Assembly (NCBI GenBank): GCA_002782005.1
Contig: PFGT01000101.1
Span: forward strand, 87,315 to 151,314
Origin: Hydrogenophilales bacterium CG12_big_fil_rev_8_21_14_0_65_61_21
GTDB lineage: Bacteria; Pseudomonadota; Gammaproteobacteria; Burkholderiales; Thiobacillaceae
Direction of reading: 5' to 3'
Length of the DNA: 64,000 bases
Shown here: one piece after another, positions 48,025-54,871 of the stretch
How the letters are laid out: each line of letters opens with the position of its first letter
How positions within the stretch are numbered: the stretch's first letter is position 1
The notes under the pieces: model-generated
What the model was told of the DNA's origin: nothing
Databases searched by the model: none
The model's input: the letters and a program-made list of their open reading frames with translations, nothing else
Position numbers and translations under genes: made by a program

Positions 48025-49344
48025 ATGACCGCCACACATGCTGACCGCATCCGCTCTCTGTTGGCTCAAGGCCCGGCATCGGCGCGTCAACTCATTAATT
48101 TTATTGGTGTCAGCCAGGCAACACTTTCCCGCGCCATCGTTGGCATGGGGCCTGAAATCATCCGAATAGGCGCCGCCAGATCTATTCAATATGCCCTGCA
48201 CGATGCCGCCCGTGGCTTTGCCGAGGTGCCGGTTTACCGTGTGACAGCCGAGGGGCAGATTCGCCGGCTTGGCGTGTTGCTGCCCGTGCGCCCGGATGAC
48301 TTTGTCATGCTTCAGGATGATGGCGCAACGCTTCATTCCGACGGCCTGCCGTGGTGGGTTCAGGACATGCGCCTGGCTGGCTTCCTTGGCCGCGCATTTG
48401 CCATCAGCTTTGCCGCCGAACTCGGTCTTCCGCCCGACATCAACGAGTGGACCGATGCCCATGTCCTGCGGGCGTTGATCCATCACGGGGACGATATGGT
48501 CGGAAACCTGCTGCTGGGGGATATTGCCCGCGAACACTTTATACAGTCGCCGTCCCTTGTGCCCATTACGGATGCCGACTATCCGGTATTGGCCGAGGCC
48601 GTCGAACGCGGCGAGGTTGCGGGCTCATCGGCCGGCGGCGAACAACCGAAGTTCGCGGCCTACAACGGTAGACATGTCTTGGTGAAGTTCACCGCCGAAG
48701 ATGACAACACGGTAACTGGACGCTGGCGTGATCTGTTGCTAGCCGAACATCTTGCCGGCCGTGTGCTGACCGATGCCGGCCTGCCAGCGGTCGAGAGCAA
48801 GATCATGGACATCGGTACCCGGCGTTTCCTTGAAGTCGAACGATTCGACAGGGTGGGGCCGCTGGGCCGTCGCGCCGTTCATTCACTGGCCTCCCTCGAT
48901 TCGGCGTTCGTCGGCGATGCCGTTTCACCCTGGCCGCTATTGGCGGCCCATCTAGCGACTTCCCGCATCATTACCGCCGAGGCCGCCAATATGGCGATGC
49001 GCCTGTATGCCTTCGGCGTCCTGATCGGGAATACCGACATGCACAACGGTAATCTGTCGTTTGTCGCGGACCATGGCAGACCATATGAGATCGCTCCGGC
49101 CTACGACATGCTGCCGATGGCATTCAGGCCCGGCAGTGGTGGCAATCTGCCCGACAGCCTGAACTCGGCCAACCTGCGATCCTGCATCACCCCGGTCACA
49201 TGGCGGCAAGCCTTGGACTTGGCCGAAGCCTATCTGGCCAAGATTCGCGCGGACGGCCGCTTCACGGAGGGCTGGGCGCCGTGCGTAGTTGCATTGGCGC
49301 GGCATGTCGAGGATGCCCGGCAGAAGATAGGGAGGCTTGCTTGA
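48025..49344 (+). CDS. HipA-family kinase with N-terminal HTH (YjjJ/HipH-like)
   Basis: A 439-residue protein. Residues 1-60 look like a winged helix-turn-helix (SARQLINFIGVSQATLSRAIV). The rest is a HipA-type Ser/Thr kinase, with SAGGEQPKFAA, the catalytic GNTDMHNGN (Asp at about 338) and a metal-binding AYDMLPM. In HipBA modules the DNA-binding antitoxin is a separate HipB; here, as in YjjJ, it is fused, and no HipB gene is adjacent. It would phosphorylate a cytosolic target and arrest growth if unrestrained. The ATG at 48025 is preferred over an upstream one at 47962. Confidence 0.88.
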   Translation: MTATHADRIRSLLAQGPASARQLINFIGVSQATLSRAIVGMGPEIIRIGAARSIQYALHDAARGFAEVPVYRVTAEGQIRRLGVLLPVRPDDFVMLQDDGATLHSDGLPWWVQDMRLAGFLGRAFAISFAAELGLPPDINEWTDAHVLRALIHHGDDMVGNLLLGDIAREHFIQSPSLVPITDADYPVLAEAVERGEVAGSSAGGEQPKFAAYNGRHVLVKFTAEDDNTVTGRWRDLLLAEHLAGRVLTDAGLPAVESKIMDIGTRRFLEVERFDRVGPLGRRAVHSLASLDSAFVGDAVSPWPLLAAHLATSRIITAEAANMAMRLYAFGVLIGNTDMHNGNLSFVADHGRPYEIAPAYDMLPMAFRPGSGGNLPDSLNSANLRSCITPVTWRQALDLAEAYLAKIRADGRFTEGWAPCVVALARHVEDARQKIGRLA

Positions 49345-49360
49345 ACATCCCTGGACGGCT

Positions 49361-49433
49361 TGTAGGAGGGGGCTTGCCCGCGATAGGCCATCAAATTTGG
49401 CCATCGTTCTTCGCGGCCAAGCCCGCTCCCACA
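49361..49433. repeat. REP-type palindromic element
   Basis: TGTAGGAGGGGGCTTGCCCG (then CGAT) is mirrored by ATCGTTCTTCGCGGCCAAGC (then CCGCTCCCACA): the classic pseudomonad/betaproteobacterial REP pair around a short loop. It starts 16 nt after the HipA-type gene and may end its transcript. Confidence 0.75.
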
Positions 49434-49700
49434 AAGGTTGCCGCCCCCCAAGCCCGCCCATTCCCATGACAGCCCGAGCCTTCCCGCACAGCGGCTTCAT
49501 GGCCGCCGGTGGTGATAAGCTATATATCATGCTGAACGTAAGTCCGATGGTCAGGTTTTCGCATAGCCAAAGGCAAGGAGAAGGGCAAGGGCGTCGTCGC
49601 GGCGCGGGGTCTGCAGGGTGAAGGCGGGGTTTGCACGAGCAATGCTCTTGCCCGCCTGAACGCCACGAGCTCTGCGAGTGGCCGGGTCGCCCAATCCGAA
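49434..49700. other. Non-coding stretch with possible gene debris
   Basis: No convincing gene. Minus-strand frames across 49551-49720 include LLLAFGYAKT and similar segments that look like decayed coding sequence, but I could not assign a family. Several short GC-rich inverted repeats are present, e.g. around GCACGAGCAATGCTCTTGC near 49632-49650. Confidence 0.4.
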
Positions 49701-49771
49701 ACGGCGGGGCGATGAACAAAATCCGGATATGAGGTGTGGTGCATCCGGGACGAGCGGGCACGTGACTGCAA
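49701..49771. repeat. 71-bp direct repeat, left copy (flanks brnTA)
   Basis: Matches 50468-50538 at 70 of 71 positions (one T/C difference near the right end). It contains CCGGAT...ATCCGG inverted arms around GAGGTGTGG, a REP-like core. Together the two copies bracket the brnT-brnA pair. Confidence 0.85.
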
Positions 49772-49809
49772 AGTCCTCGTGAGGCTTCTTCCTATCCAGA
49801 TTGTTGTTT

Positions 49810-49852
49810 ACCATATTTCAGTATGGTGTTTTGTATGGGCTAATGCTATTCT
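49810..49852 (+). promoter_or_regulatory. brnTA promoter with operator palindrome
   Basis: ACCATA (49810-49815) and TATGGT (49822-49827) are perfect inverted arms with a 6-nt centre. Downstream, TGCTATTCT (49844-49852) is an extended -10 box just before brnT. The palindrome covers the expected -35 position, as would suit repression by the BrnA antitoxin. Confidence 0.5.
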
Positions 49853-49858
49853 GTGTCC

Positions 49859-50143
49859 ATGGCAAAAACTCGCTTTGATTGGGACCCCGACAAAGACGCC
49901 GAGAATCAGGGAAAGCACGGAGTCTCCTTCTCCCGTGCCCAGTACGCCTTTGCGGACCCGCTACGCGTGATAGCCAAAGACGAGACTCACAGCCAAACCG
50001 AAGAGCGGTTCTATTGCTTCGGCGAAGTGGATGGCGGTGTGCTCACGGTACGGTTCACTTACCGCGCCACGGTTATTCGAATCATCGGCGCCGGTTATTG
50101 GCGCAAAGGAAAGGCGATCTATGAGCGCGAAAACGCAGCGTAG
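49859..50143 (+). CDS. brnT: BrnT-family ribonuclease toxin
   Basis: A 94-residue RelE-like toxin. The N-terminal FDWDPDKDAENQGKHGVSF, the EERF segment, and the C-terminal RIIGAGYWRKGKAIYER carry the conserved Lys/His/Arg/Glu residues of BrnT, an mRNA-cleaving enzyme induced by stress. It overlaps the antitoxin gene by 23 nt. The codon at 49853 (GTG) could extend it by two residues. Confidence 0.92.
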   Translation: MAKTRFDWDPDKDAENQGKHGVSFSRAQYAFADPLRVIAKDETHSQTEERFYCFGEVDGGVLTVRFTYRATVIRIIGAGYWRKGKAIYERENAA

Positions 50144-50468
50144 CGAAGTTTTAGAGAAGGCTCATGCCGGCGGGAGCCGGCGTTACGCCGAAACTAAAAT
50201 CAAGTACACCGATGAACCCCTTGGCAAGGTTCTGGTGGTTCCTGACTTTCTTCCTTCACCGGCCGAATTGGCATTTCGCGAAGAGGGTGTGAAAGTAACT
50301 CTGGCTCTGAGCAAGAAGAGTATCGAGTTCTTCAAGTCGGAGGCTACCAAGCATCACACTCAGTACCAGCGCATGATTCGCCGGTTGCTCGACGCTTATG
50401 TCGATGGCCAGGCCCCAACCCGGCAGCCCACACGGACGCTGGGCGATAAAGCCGCGCAGCGCCGGTAA
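50121..50468 (+). CDS. brnA: BrnA-family antitoxin
   Basis: A 115-residue protein. Its C-terminal half, VTLALSKKSIEFFKSEA to RRLLDAYVD, is a ribbon-helix-helix-type DNA-binding module; the N-terminal half should wrap BrnT. BrnA antitoxins neutralise BrnT and repress the operon. It begins inside brnT, so expression is coupled, and its stop touches the right-hand direct repeat. Confidence 0.88.
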   Translation: MSAKTQRSEVLEKAHAGGSRRYAETKIKYTDEPLGKVLVVPDFLPSPAELAFREEGVKVTLALSKKSIEFFKSEATKHHTQYQRMIRRLLDAYVDGQAPTRQPTRTLGDKAAQRR

Positions 50469-50538
50469 CGGCGGGGCGATGAACAAAATCCGGATATGAG
50501 GTGTGGTGCATCCGGGACGAGCGGGCACGTGACCGCAA
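50468..50538. repeat. 71-bp direct repeat, right copy (flanks brnTA)
   Basis: Second copy of the element at 49701-49771. It starts on the last base of the brnA stop codon and runs into the ribosome-binding site of the sigma-factor gene (AAGGAG at 50537-50542). It therefore forms the leader region of that gene. Confidence 0.85.
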
Positions 50539-50548
50539 GGAGACTGAA

Positions 50549-51127
50549 TTGAACAAAAACACGCTAGGCTCGCCCGATACCTGGCTGGATGAGCATGGCG
50601 CAGCGCTCTATAAATATGCCCTGATGCATACTCGCGACGAACACAAGGCCGAAGAAGCGGTGCAGGAAACCTTGCTTGCCGCCCTGGAGTCGCGCGACCG
50701 ATTCGCCGGCGACGCATCGCCGCGCACCTGGCTGATCGGCATTCTCAAGCACAAGGTCATGGATATGTTTCGGCATGACGCGCGCGAGGTGCAATTGGCA
50801 GACCCGGATGACGCGGAAGATGCGCAGGTGGAAGACAACTTCGCGGCCAATGGCCATTGGCGCAACATGCCTTCGGATTGGGGCAATCCGGAAGAGCTGC
50901 TGGAACGCGGCCAGTTCATGACCATACTGCAACGCTGCCTGGACGCCTTGCCACCTCGATTATCGAAGCTGTTCATGCTGCGCGAGGTAATGGAAGAAGA
51001 TACGGAAACTATTTGTCAGGATTTGGCGATCACCCCGACCAATCTGTGGACGATGCTGTATCGGGCCCGTTTGGGGCTCCGGCAGTGTCTCGACAGGAAT
51101 TGGGTCGGTAAAACCGCCCAGGGGTGA
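50549..51127 (+). CDS. ECF-type sigma factor (of a DoxX/HvfA-type locus)
   Basis: A 192-residue sigma-70 family factor. Region 2 contains KAEEAVQETLLAALESRDRF and WLIGILKHKVMDMFR; region 4 contains ICQDLAITPTNLWTMLYRAR. No close ATG exists; TTG 50549, with AAGGAG 6 nt upstream, is the clear start. The anti-sigma gene follows directly (stop TGA, then ATG). Such factors respond to envelope or metal (copper) stress by driving their own operon. The region-4 sequence has a homologous scrap at 32849-32893. Confidence 0.9.
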   Translation: MNKNTLGSPDTWLDEHGAALYKYALMHTRDEHKAEEAVQETLLAALESRDRFAGDASPRTWLIGILKHKVMDMFRHDAREVQLADPDDAEDAQVEDNFAANGHWRNMPSDWGNPEELLERGQFMTILQRCLDALPPRLSKLFMLREVMEEDTETICQDLAITPTNLWTMLYRARLGLRQCLDRNWVGKTAQG

Positions 51128-51397
51128 ATGGAGATGCTGACCTGCAAGGATGCAAGCCATTTGATTTCGGAGAGTCATGAGCGCCCATTGGGCCTTTGGG
51201 AGCGCTTGGGTCTCAAAATGCATCTATGGATGTGCGTCGGTTGCCGGCGTTTTGAGCGGCAAATGACCTTGTTGCGACTCGCCGTGCGAGCGCTTGGCAA
51301 GCATCCCGAGGCGGTCGACGATGGCGCTGAATTCCCCCCGGAAGCGCGTGAACGCATCCGCAAGGCATTGACTGAGCGCCGCGATCGCCAGCACTGA
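51128..51397 (+). CDS. zf-HC2 anti-sigma factor
   Basis: An 89-residue protein with the zinc-binding anti-sigma pattern: an N-terminal Cys (LTCKDASHLISE), then HLWMCVGCRRF supplying H-x3-C-x2-C. It lacks a transmembrane helix, so it is probably a soluble, redox- or metal-responsive ZAS-type factor. It abuts the sigma gene with no gap and should hold that factor inactive until stress. Confidence 0.88.
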   Translation: MEMLTCKDASHLISESHERPLGLWERLGLKMHLWMCVGCRRFERQMTLLRLAVRALGKHPEAVDDGAEFPPEARERIRKALTERRDRQH

Positions 51398-51467
51398 AAC
51401 CCCAGGTTCTCCGAGACCATCGTCATAAATCGCCCGCCAGGGCATGACCGACTTCTGGAGAATCGAC

Positions 51468-51929
51468 ATGAACGCAAGCAAAACCACCCTATCCCTCGCT
51501 TTTACCACCACTTTCGGCTTACTGAACAAGGTCGGTGAGTGGCTCGCCCCGGTGGGTCTTAGACTGTTGCTGGCCTATGAATTCTGGCTGTCCGGCGTGG
51601 AGAAATTACACGGCGAAAACTGGTTTGCCGACATCCAGGAGCGGTTTCCATTTCCATTCAATATCGTGCCGCCCGAAATCAGTTGGCAAATTTCCACCTG
51701 GACCGAACTGATCGCTCCCGTTCTGCTGGTGCTGGGCCTAGGCACGCGCTTTGCCAGCGTTTCGCTGATCGTCCTGACTACCGTGGCCTGGGTTAGCGTC
51801 CATGCCGGCAACGGCTATAACGTCTGCGACAATGGCTACCAGTTGCCGCTGATGTACCTGGTCATGCTCGTACCGTTATTGCTGTCCGGACCGGGCAAGT
51901 TGAGCCTGGATCACTGGATAGCACGCTGA
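51468..51929 (+). CDS. DoxX-family membrane protein with chimeric N-terminus
   Basis: A 153-residue four-helix DoxX protein (HvfX-like), from LLNKVGEWLAPVGLRLLLAY on through EKLHGENWF and NGYNVCDNGYQLPLMY. Residues 1 to about 17 (MNASKTTLSLAFTTTFG) are not DoxX-like; they match the signal-peptide start of the EGKCG precursor at 32946 (MNANKTILTLALTAALG). The 56 nt upstream also match that gene's leader. The gene looks like a fusion left when precursor and modification genes were deleted. An in-frame ATG at 51444 lies upstream of the Shine-Dalgarno and is unlikely. Confidence 0.85.
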   Translation: MNASKTTLSLAFTTTFGLLNKVGEWLAPVGLRLLLAYEFWLSGVEKLHGENWFADIQERFPFPFNIVPPEISWQISTWTELIAPVLLVLGLGTRFASVSLIVLTTVAWVSVHAGNGYNVCDNGYQLPLMYLVMLVPLLLSGPGKLSLDHWIAR

Positions 51930-52006
51930 CCTCGGGCGAGGTTTAGAAGGTTCGCAAAGGTGGGTAGGCTGATATGATGGCGGCCAGTGGGAGACCACTT
52001 GGCGGG

Positions 52007-52037
52007 TAGAAACGGAAAGCGCCCCGAAAGGCGCTCG
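52007..52037 (-). terminator. Terminator after tRNA-Ser
   Basis: AGCGCC (52018-52023) and GGCGCT (52030-52035) form a 6-bp GC stem with a 6-nt loop; read on the minus strand it is followed by TTTCCGTTTCT. It lies 15 nt past the 3' end of the tRNA. Confidence 0.6.
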
Positions 52038-52050
52038 TTTACTACGTAGC

Positions 52051-52140
52051 TGGCGGAAAGGGTGGGATTCGAACCCACGGTACAGCAAGCTGTACACCGG
52101 ATTTCGAGTCCGGCCCGTTCGACCACTCCGGCACCTTTCC
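52051..52140 (-). tRNA. tRNA-Ser (anticodon CGA), CCA encoded
   Basis: Read on the minus strand the 90-nt sequence folds into a class II tRNA. The acceptor stem is GGAAAGG/CCTTTCC, with discriminator G and an encoded CCA. The anticodon stem-loop is CGGA-CTCGAAA-TCCG, with anticodon CGA (reads UCG). It has the long variable arm of serine tRNAs (TGTACAGCTTGCTGTAC) and a TTCGAAT T-loop. It borders the accessory stretch from glk to DoxX; tRNA-Ser genes are common integration sites, but I saw no duplicated 3' end. Confidence 0.95.
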
Positions 52141-52196
52141 GCGGGTTCCGGAATGGCGCACTTGGCATGGCCAACCCGGAAGAGGGCGCATTCTAC

Positions 52197-53633
52197 ATGT
52201 ATCGGATTGGGTTGACGAGAAAGTTGCATTTTTTTGCCACCAGCAAATCGGCGTACCTATGGTTGTTGTTGGCGCCGATCATCGTGGCAAGCCTGTATTG
52301 GCACTGGCGGCCGCTGCCTTCGCCCTATATCTCGGGCGAATTGGTCGTTCTGACCAGGGAAAGTCCGACCACCTATTTTCTTGATGCCGAGGGTAAGCCG
52401 GCTGGTTTTGAATATGAACTGGCGACAGAATTTGCCAAGGAACACGGCTGGACGCTCAAACTGGAAGTCGCCAAGGATGTCGATAGCCTTATCGAGACGG
52501 CCGCTCACGGCAAGACCCACCTGGTGGCCGCTGGGTTGACCGTTACCACCGCCCGTGCCGGACGATTGCGCTTCGGCCCTGGCTATATCGCCGAACGCGA
52601 GTTGGTGATCTGCGGGGCCGGCATCAATAAACCCACTTCATTCGCTGCATTATCCAAAGTCCGTCTGGAGGTAGTGAAAGGCAGCAGCCATGCCGAACGA
52701 CTCCTGGAGTTGCGTCAGGCCTACCCCGGTTTGCACTGGGTCGATGCGGCCGACCATTCGACCGAGGAGTTGCTGGAGCGGACTGCCGCCGGGTTGGCCG
52801 ATTGCACGGTGGCCGATGCCAGCACCTTTGATGTGATGTCGAATTTCCTGCCCACGCTGAGCAGCGCCATGGTACTCACCGATAAACGGGATATTGCCTG
52901 GGCGATGGCCATGAACACAGATATGCGCCTGCGTCAGTCGCTGGCGGATTTTTTTCGAGAGATTCGCGCCGATGGGCGCCTGGACCGTCTTCGGGAACGC
53001 TACTTCGGCCACACCCATCGTCTGGCCGAGGTTGATGTCCAGGGTGTCCTGCTAAAGCGCACGCGCTTGCTGCCGAAGTTGAAGCCCGCCTTTTTGCGCG
53101 CTCAAGAGGAAAGCGGGCTGGATTGGCGTTTATTGGCGGCCTTGGCGTATCAGGAGTCGCAGTGGGATCCGCTGGCGACCTCGCCGACCGGGGTACGCGG
53201 CATCATGATGCTGACCGCCGAGACGGCCGACCGACTGGGCATCCCGGACCGGCTGGATATTGAGGCCAGCATTCTGGGCGGCGCGCGCTATCTAAACCTG
53301 CTGAAGGATCAATTGCCTGACCGAATACGTGAGCCCGATCGGACCTGGATTGCGCTGGCTGCCTACAACCTGGGCATGGGCCATCTGGAGGACGCCCGCC
53401 GGTTGGCGCAGAAGCTCGGTAAAAATCCGAATTCATGGCGCGACCTAAAGGAAGTGCTGCCCATGTTGGCCCGGCAGGACTATGCCGGGAAGCTACGGCT
53501 CGGCTACGCGCGTGGCGGCGAGGCGAGGATACTGGCCGAGAACGTGCGCATCTATTACGAGATACTCAAGCGCTTCGAAAGCTCGAAGTTTAGCGCGGAC
53601 AACGGCTTGACGGCGGGACGAAAGCGCGGCTGA
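52197..53633 (+). CDS. mltF: Membrane-bound lytic murein transglycosylase F
   Basis: A 478-residue cell-wall enzyme. It has an N-terminal membrane anchor (about residues 17-35), a periplasmic substrate-binding-protein-type domain (about 50-285, starting GELVVLTRESPTTYF), and a C-terminal SLT domain with the catalytic Glu in YQESQWDP and the TSPTGVRGIMMLT and AAYNLGMGH motifs. It cleaves glycan strands and releases anhydromuropeptides. The open frame continues back through the tRNA, so ATG 52197 is the sensible start. Confidence 0.93.
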   Translation: MYRIGLTRKLHFFATSKSAYLWLLLAPIIVASLYWHWRPLPSPYISGELVVLTRESPTTYFLDAEGKPAGFEYELATEFAKEHGWTLKLEVAKDVDSLIETAAHGKTHLVAAGLTVTTARAGRLRFGPGYIAERELVICGAGINKPTSFAALSKVRLEVVKGSSHAERLLELRQAYPGLHWVDAADHSTEELLERTAAGLADCTVADASTFDVMSNFLPTLSSAMVLTDKRDIAWAMAMNTDMRLRQSLADFFREIRADGRLDRLRERYFGHTHRLAEVDVQGVLLKRTRLLPKLKPAFLRAQEESGLDWRLLAALAYQESQWDPLATSPTGVRGIMMLTAETADRLGIPDRLDIEASILGGARYLNLLKDQLPDRIREPDRTWIALAAYNLGMGHLEDARRLAQKLGKNPNSWRDLKEVLPMLARQDYAGKLRLGYARGGEARILAENVRIYYEILKRFESSKFSADNGLTAGRKRG

Positions 53634-53668
53634 TGTTGCGCTAACGGGCATGGTGAATTGCCGCCCCG

Positions 53669-54865
53669 TCACGCTTTTCGATCTCTGACCTTGGCACTAT
53701 CCCGGACCTGGTCGCCAGGCCTGGAGACGACTTTTTCGCCCGGTTTCAATCCCGCCAGCACCTGGGCCTGTAGACTATTGCGCTGGCCGACCTGGATTGG
53801 GCGTAGCCTGGCCCGGTTGCCTTCGATGACGAATACGGCCCAACCGCCGCCGTGTCTGAACAGTGCGTCGGCGGGTACTTGTAGTACATAGGGCGCTGAC
53901 CAGATGACAAAACTGGCCTCGACCCGGTAGCCATCGCCTAGTCGTCGCCATTGTTCGGGCGGTGAGCCGAGGTCGCAGATCACCCGCACCCGTTGTTCCT
54001 CGACGCCCAGCGCCGAGACCTTGGTGAAGCCGGCCGGTTCGACCCCGCGCACGCGGGCCTCCAGCGGCGTGTCGCCACCCCAGCGATCCAACCGGACCGG
54101 GGCGCCAGGGGTGATCTTTACTGCGGCGGTGGACTGTACCTCGACCACGATTTCCAGACTCGACGAATTACCCACTTCAAGTAGCGCCTGGCCGGCCTGC
54201 ACGGCGCCTTCGTTTTCGTGTGGCACGCTCAGCACGTTGCCGTCAACCGGCGAGATGACCTCGATGGTCTCGGCGCCCTTGCCGGGATTCAATCCGCTGG
54301 TGCGCGCGGCGGCGGCGCGCGCGGCCTCGACGTTATGGCCCGCCACCTTGGCCGATTGTTCGGCGGCAAGGCGGCCGGCCTCGGCGGCTTGAAGCGCGGT
54401 GCGGGCCTGATCGACCGCCGACTGGGAGACGAAATGGCTCTGGCCGAGGGTCTGGCTGCGCTCGAATTCCTGTTTCGTAAGCCGTTCCTGGGCGGCGGCG
54501 GCGCGCGTGGTTTCGCTGGCGGCGGCCTGAGCAGCCTGGGCGGCGGCGAGTTGGGCGGCGGCCTGGGCCAGGCTACGCGGGTCGAGACTGGGAGATTTGG
54601 CCGGTTCCAGTATGGCGACAACCTGGCCTTTGCGTACCGGGTTGCCAACCTTGAGGTCGATGCGGCGGACATAGCCGGCCGACGGCGCAGATACGATATA
54701 GCGCTCGCGCACCCGGGTCTTGCCTTCCTCTTCGATAGTGACTTCAAGCGGGGCTTTCTTCGCCTCGGCGACATCGACCGGGACGGGGCGCGGCATAAAA
54801 CCGTAGGCGAGGGCCGCCGCGATGGCCAGCGCCAGGCTCAGGAGTCCGATTCGTCCGCGCATCAT
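53669..54865 (-). CDS. Periplasmic adaptor (HlyD/MFP family) of an ABC exporter
   Basis: A 398-residue membrane-fusion protein. It has an N-terminal anchor helix, a barrel-sandwich segment split by a long Ala/Gln-rich coiled-coil hairpin (about residues 95-195), then lipoyl and beta-barrel parts ending in a GLKPGEKVV segment. It should link the inner-membrane permease encoded upstream to an outer-membrane exit. It starts 6 nt after the permease stop. Confidence 0.9.
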   Translation of the reverse strand: MMRGRIGLLSLALAIAAALAYGFMPRPVPVDVAEAKKAPLEVTIEEEGKTRVRERYIVSAPSAGYVRRIDLKVGNPVRKGQVVAILEPAKSPSLDPRSLAQAAAQLAAAQAAQAAASETTRAAAAQERLTKQEFERSQTLGQSHFVSQSAVDQARTALQAAEAGRLAAEQSAKVAGHNVEAARAAAARTSGLNPGKGAETIEVISPVDGNVLSVPHENEGAVQAGQALLEVGNSSSLEIVVEVQSTAAVKITPGAPVRLDRWGGDTPLEARVRGVEPAGFTKVSALGVEEQRVRVICDLGSPPEQWRRLGDGYRVEASFVIWSAPYVLQVPADALFRHGGGWAVFVIEGNRARLRPIQVGQRNSLQAQVLAGLKPGEKVVSRPGDQVRDSAKVRDRKA

Positions 54866-54871
54866 TATTGT

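Noticed and set aside
49520..49814. Minus-strand frames of 83-87 codons left of brnT
   Set aside because: They run through the direct repeat and the brnTA operator and have no start signals; at most decayed coding sequence.
52051..52140. Attachment site of an integrated element at tRNA-Ser
   Set aside because: No second copy of the tRNA 3' end and no intact integrase beside it were seen; only the adjacency to accessory genes is suggestive.
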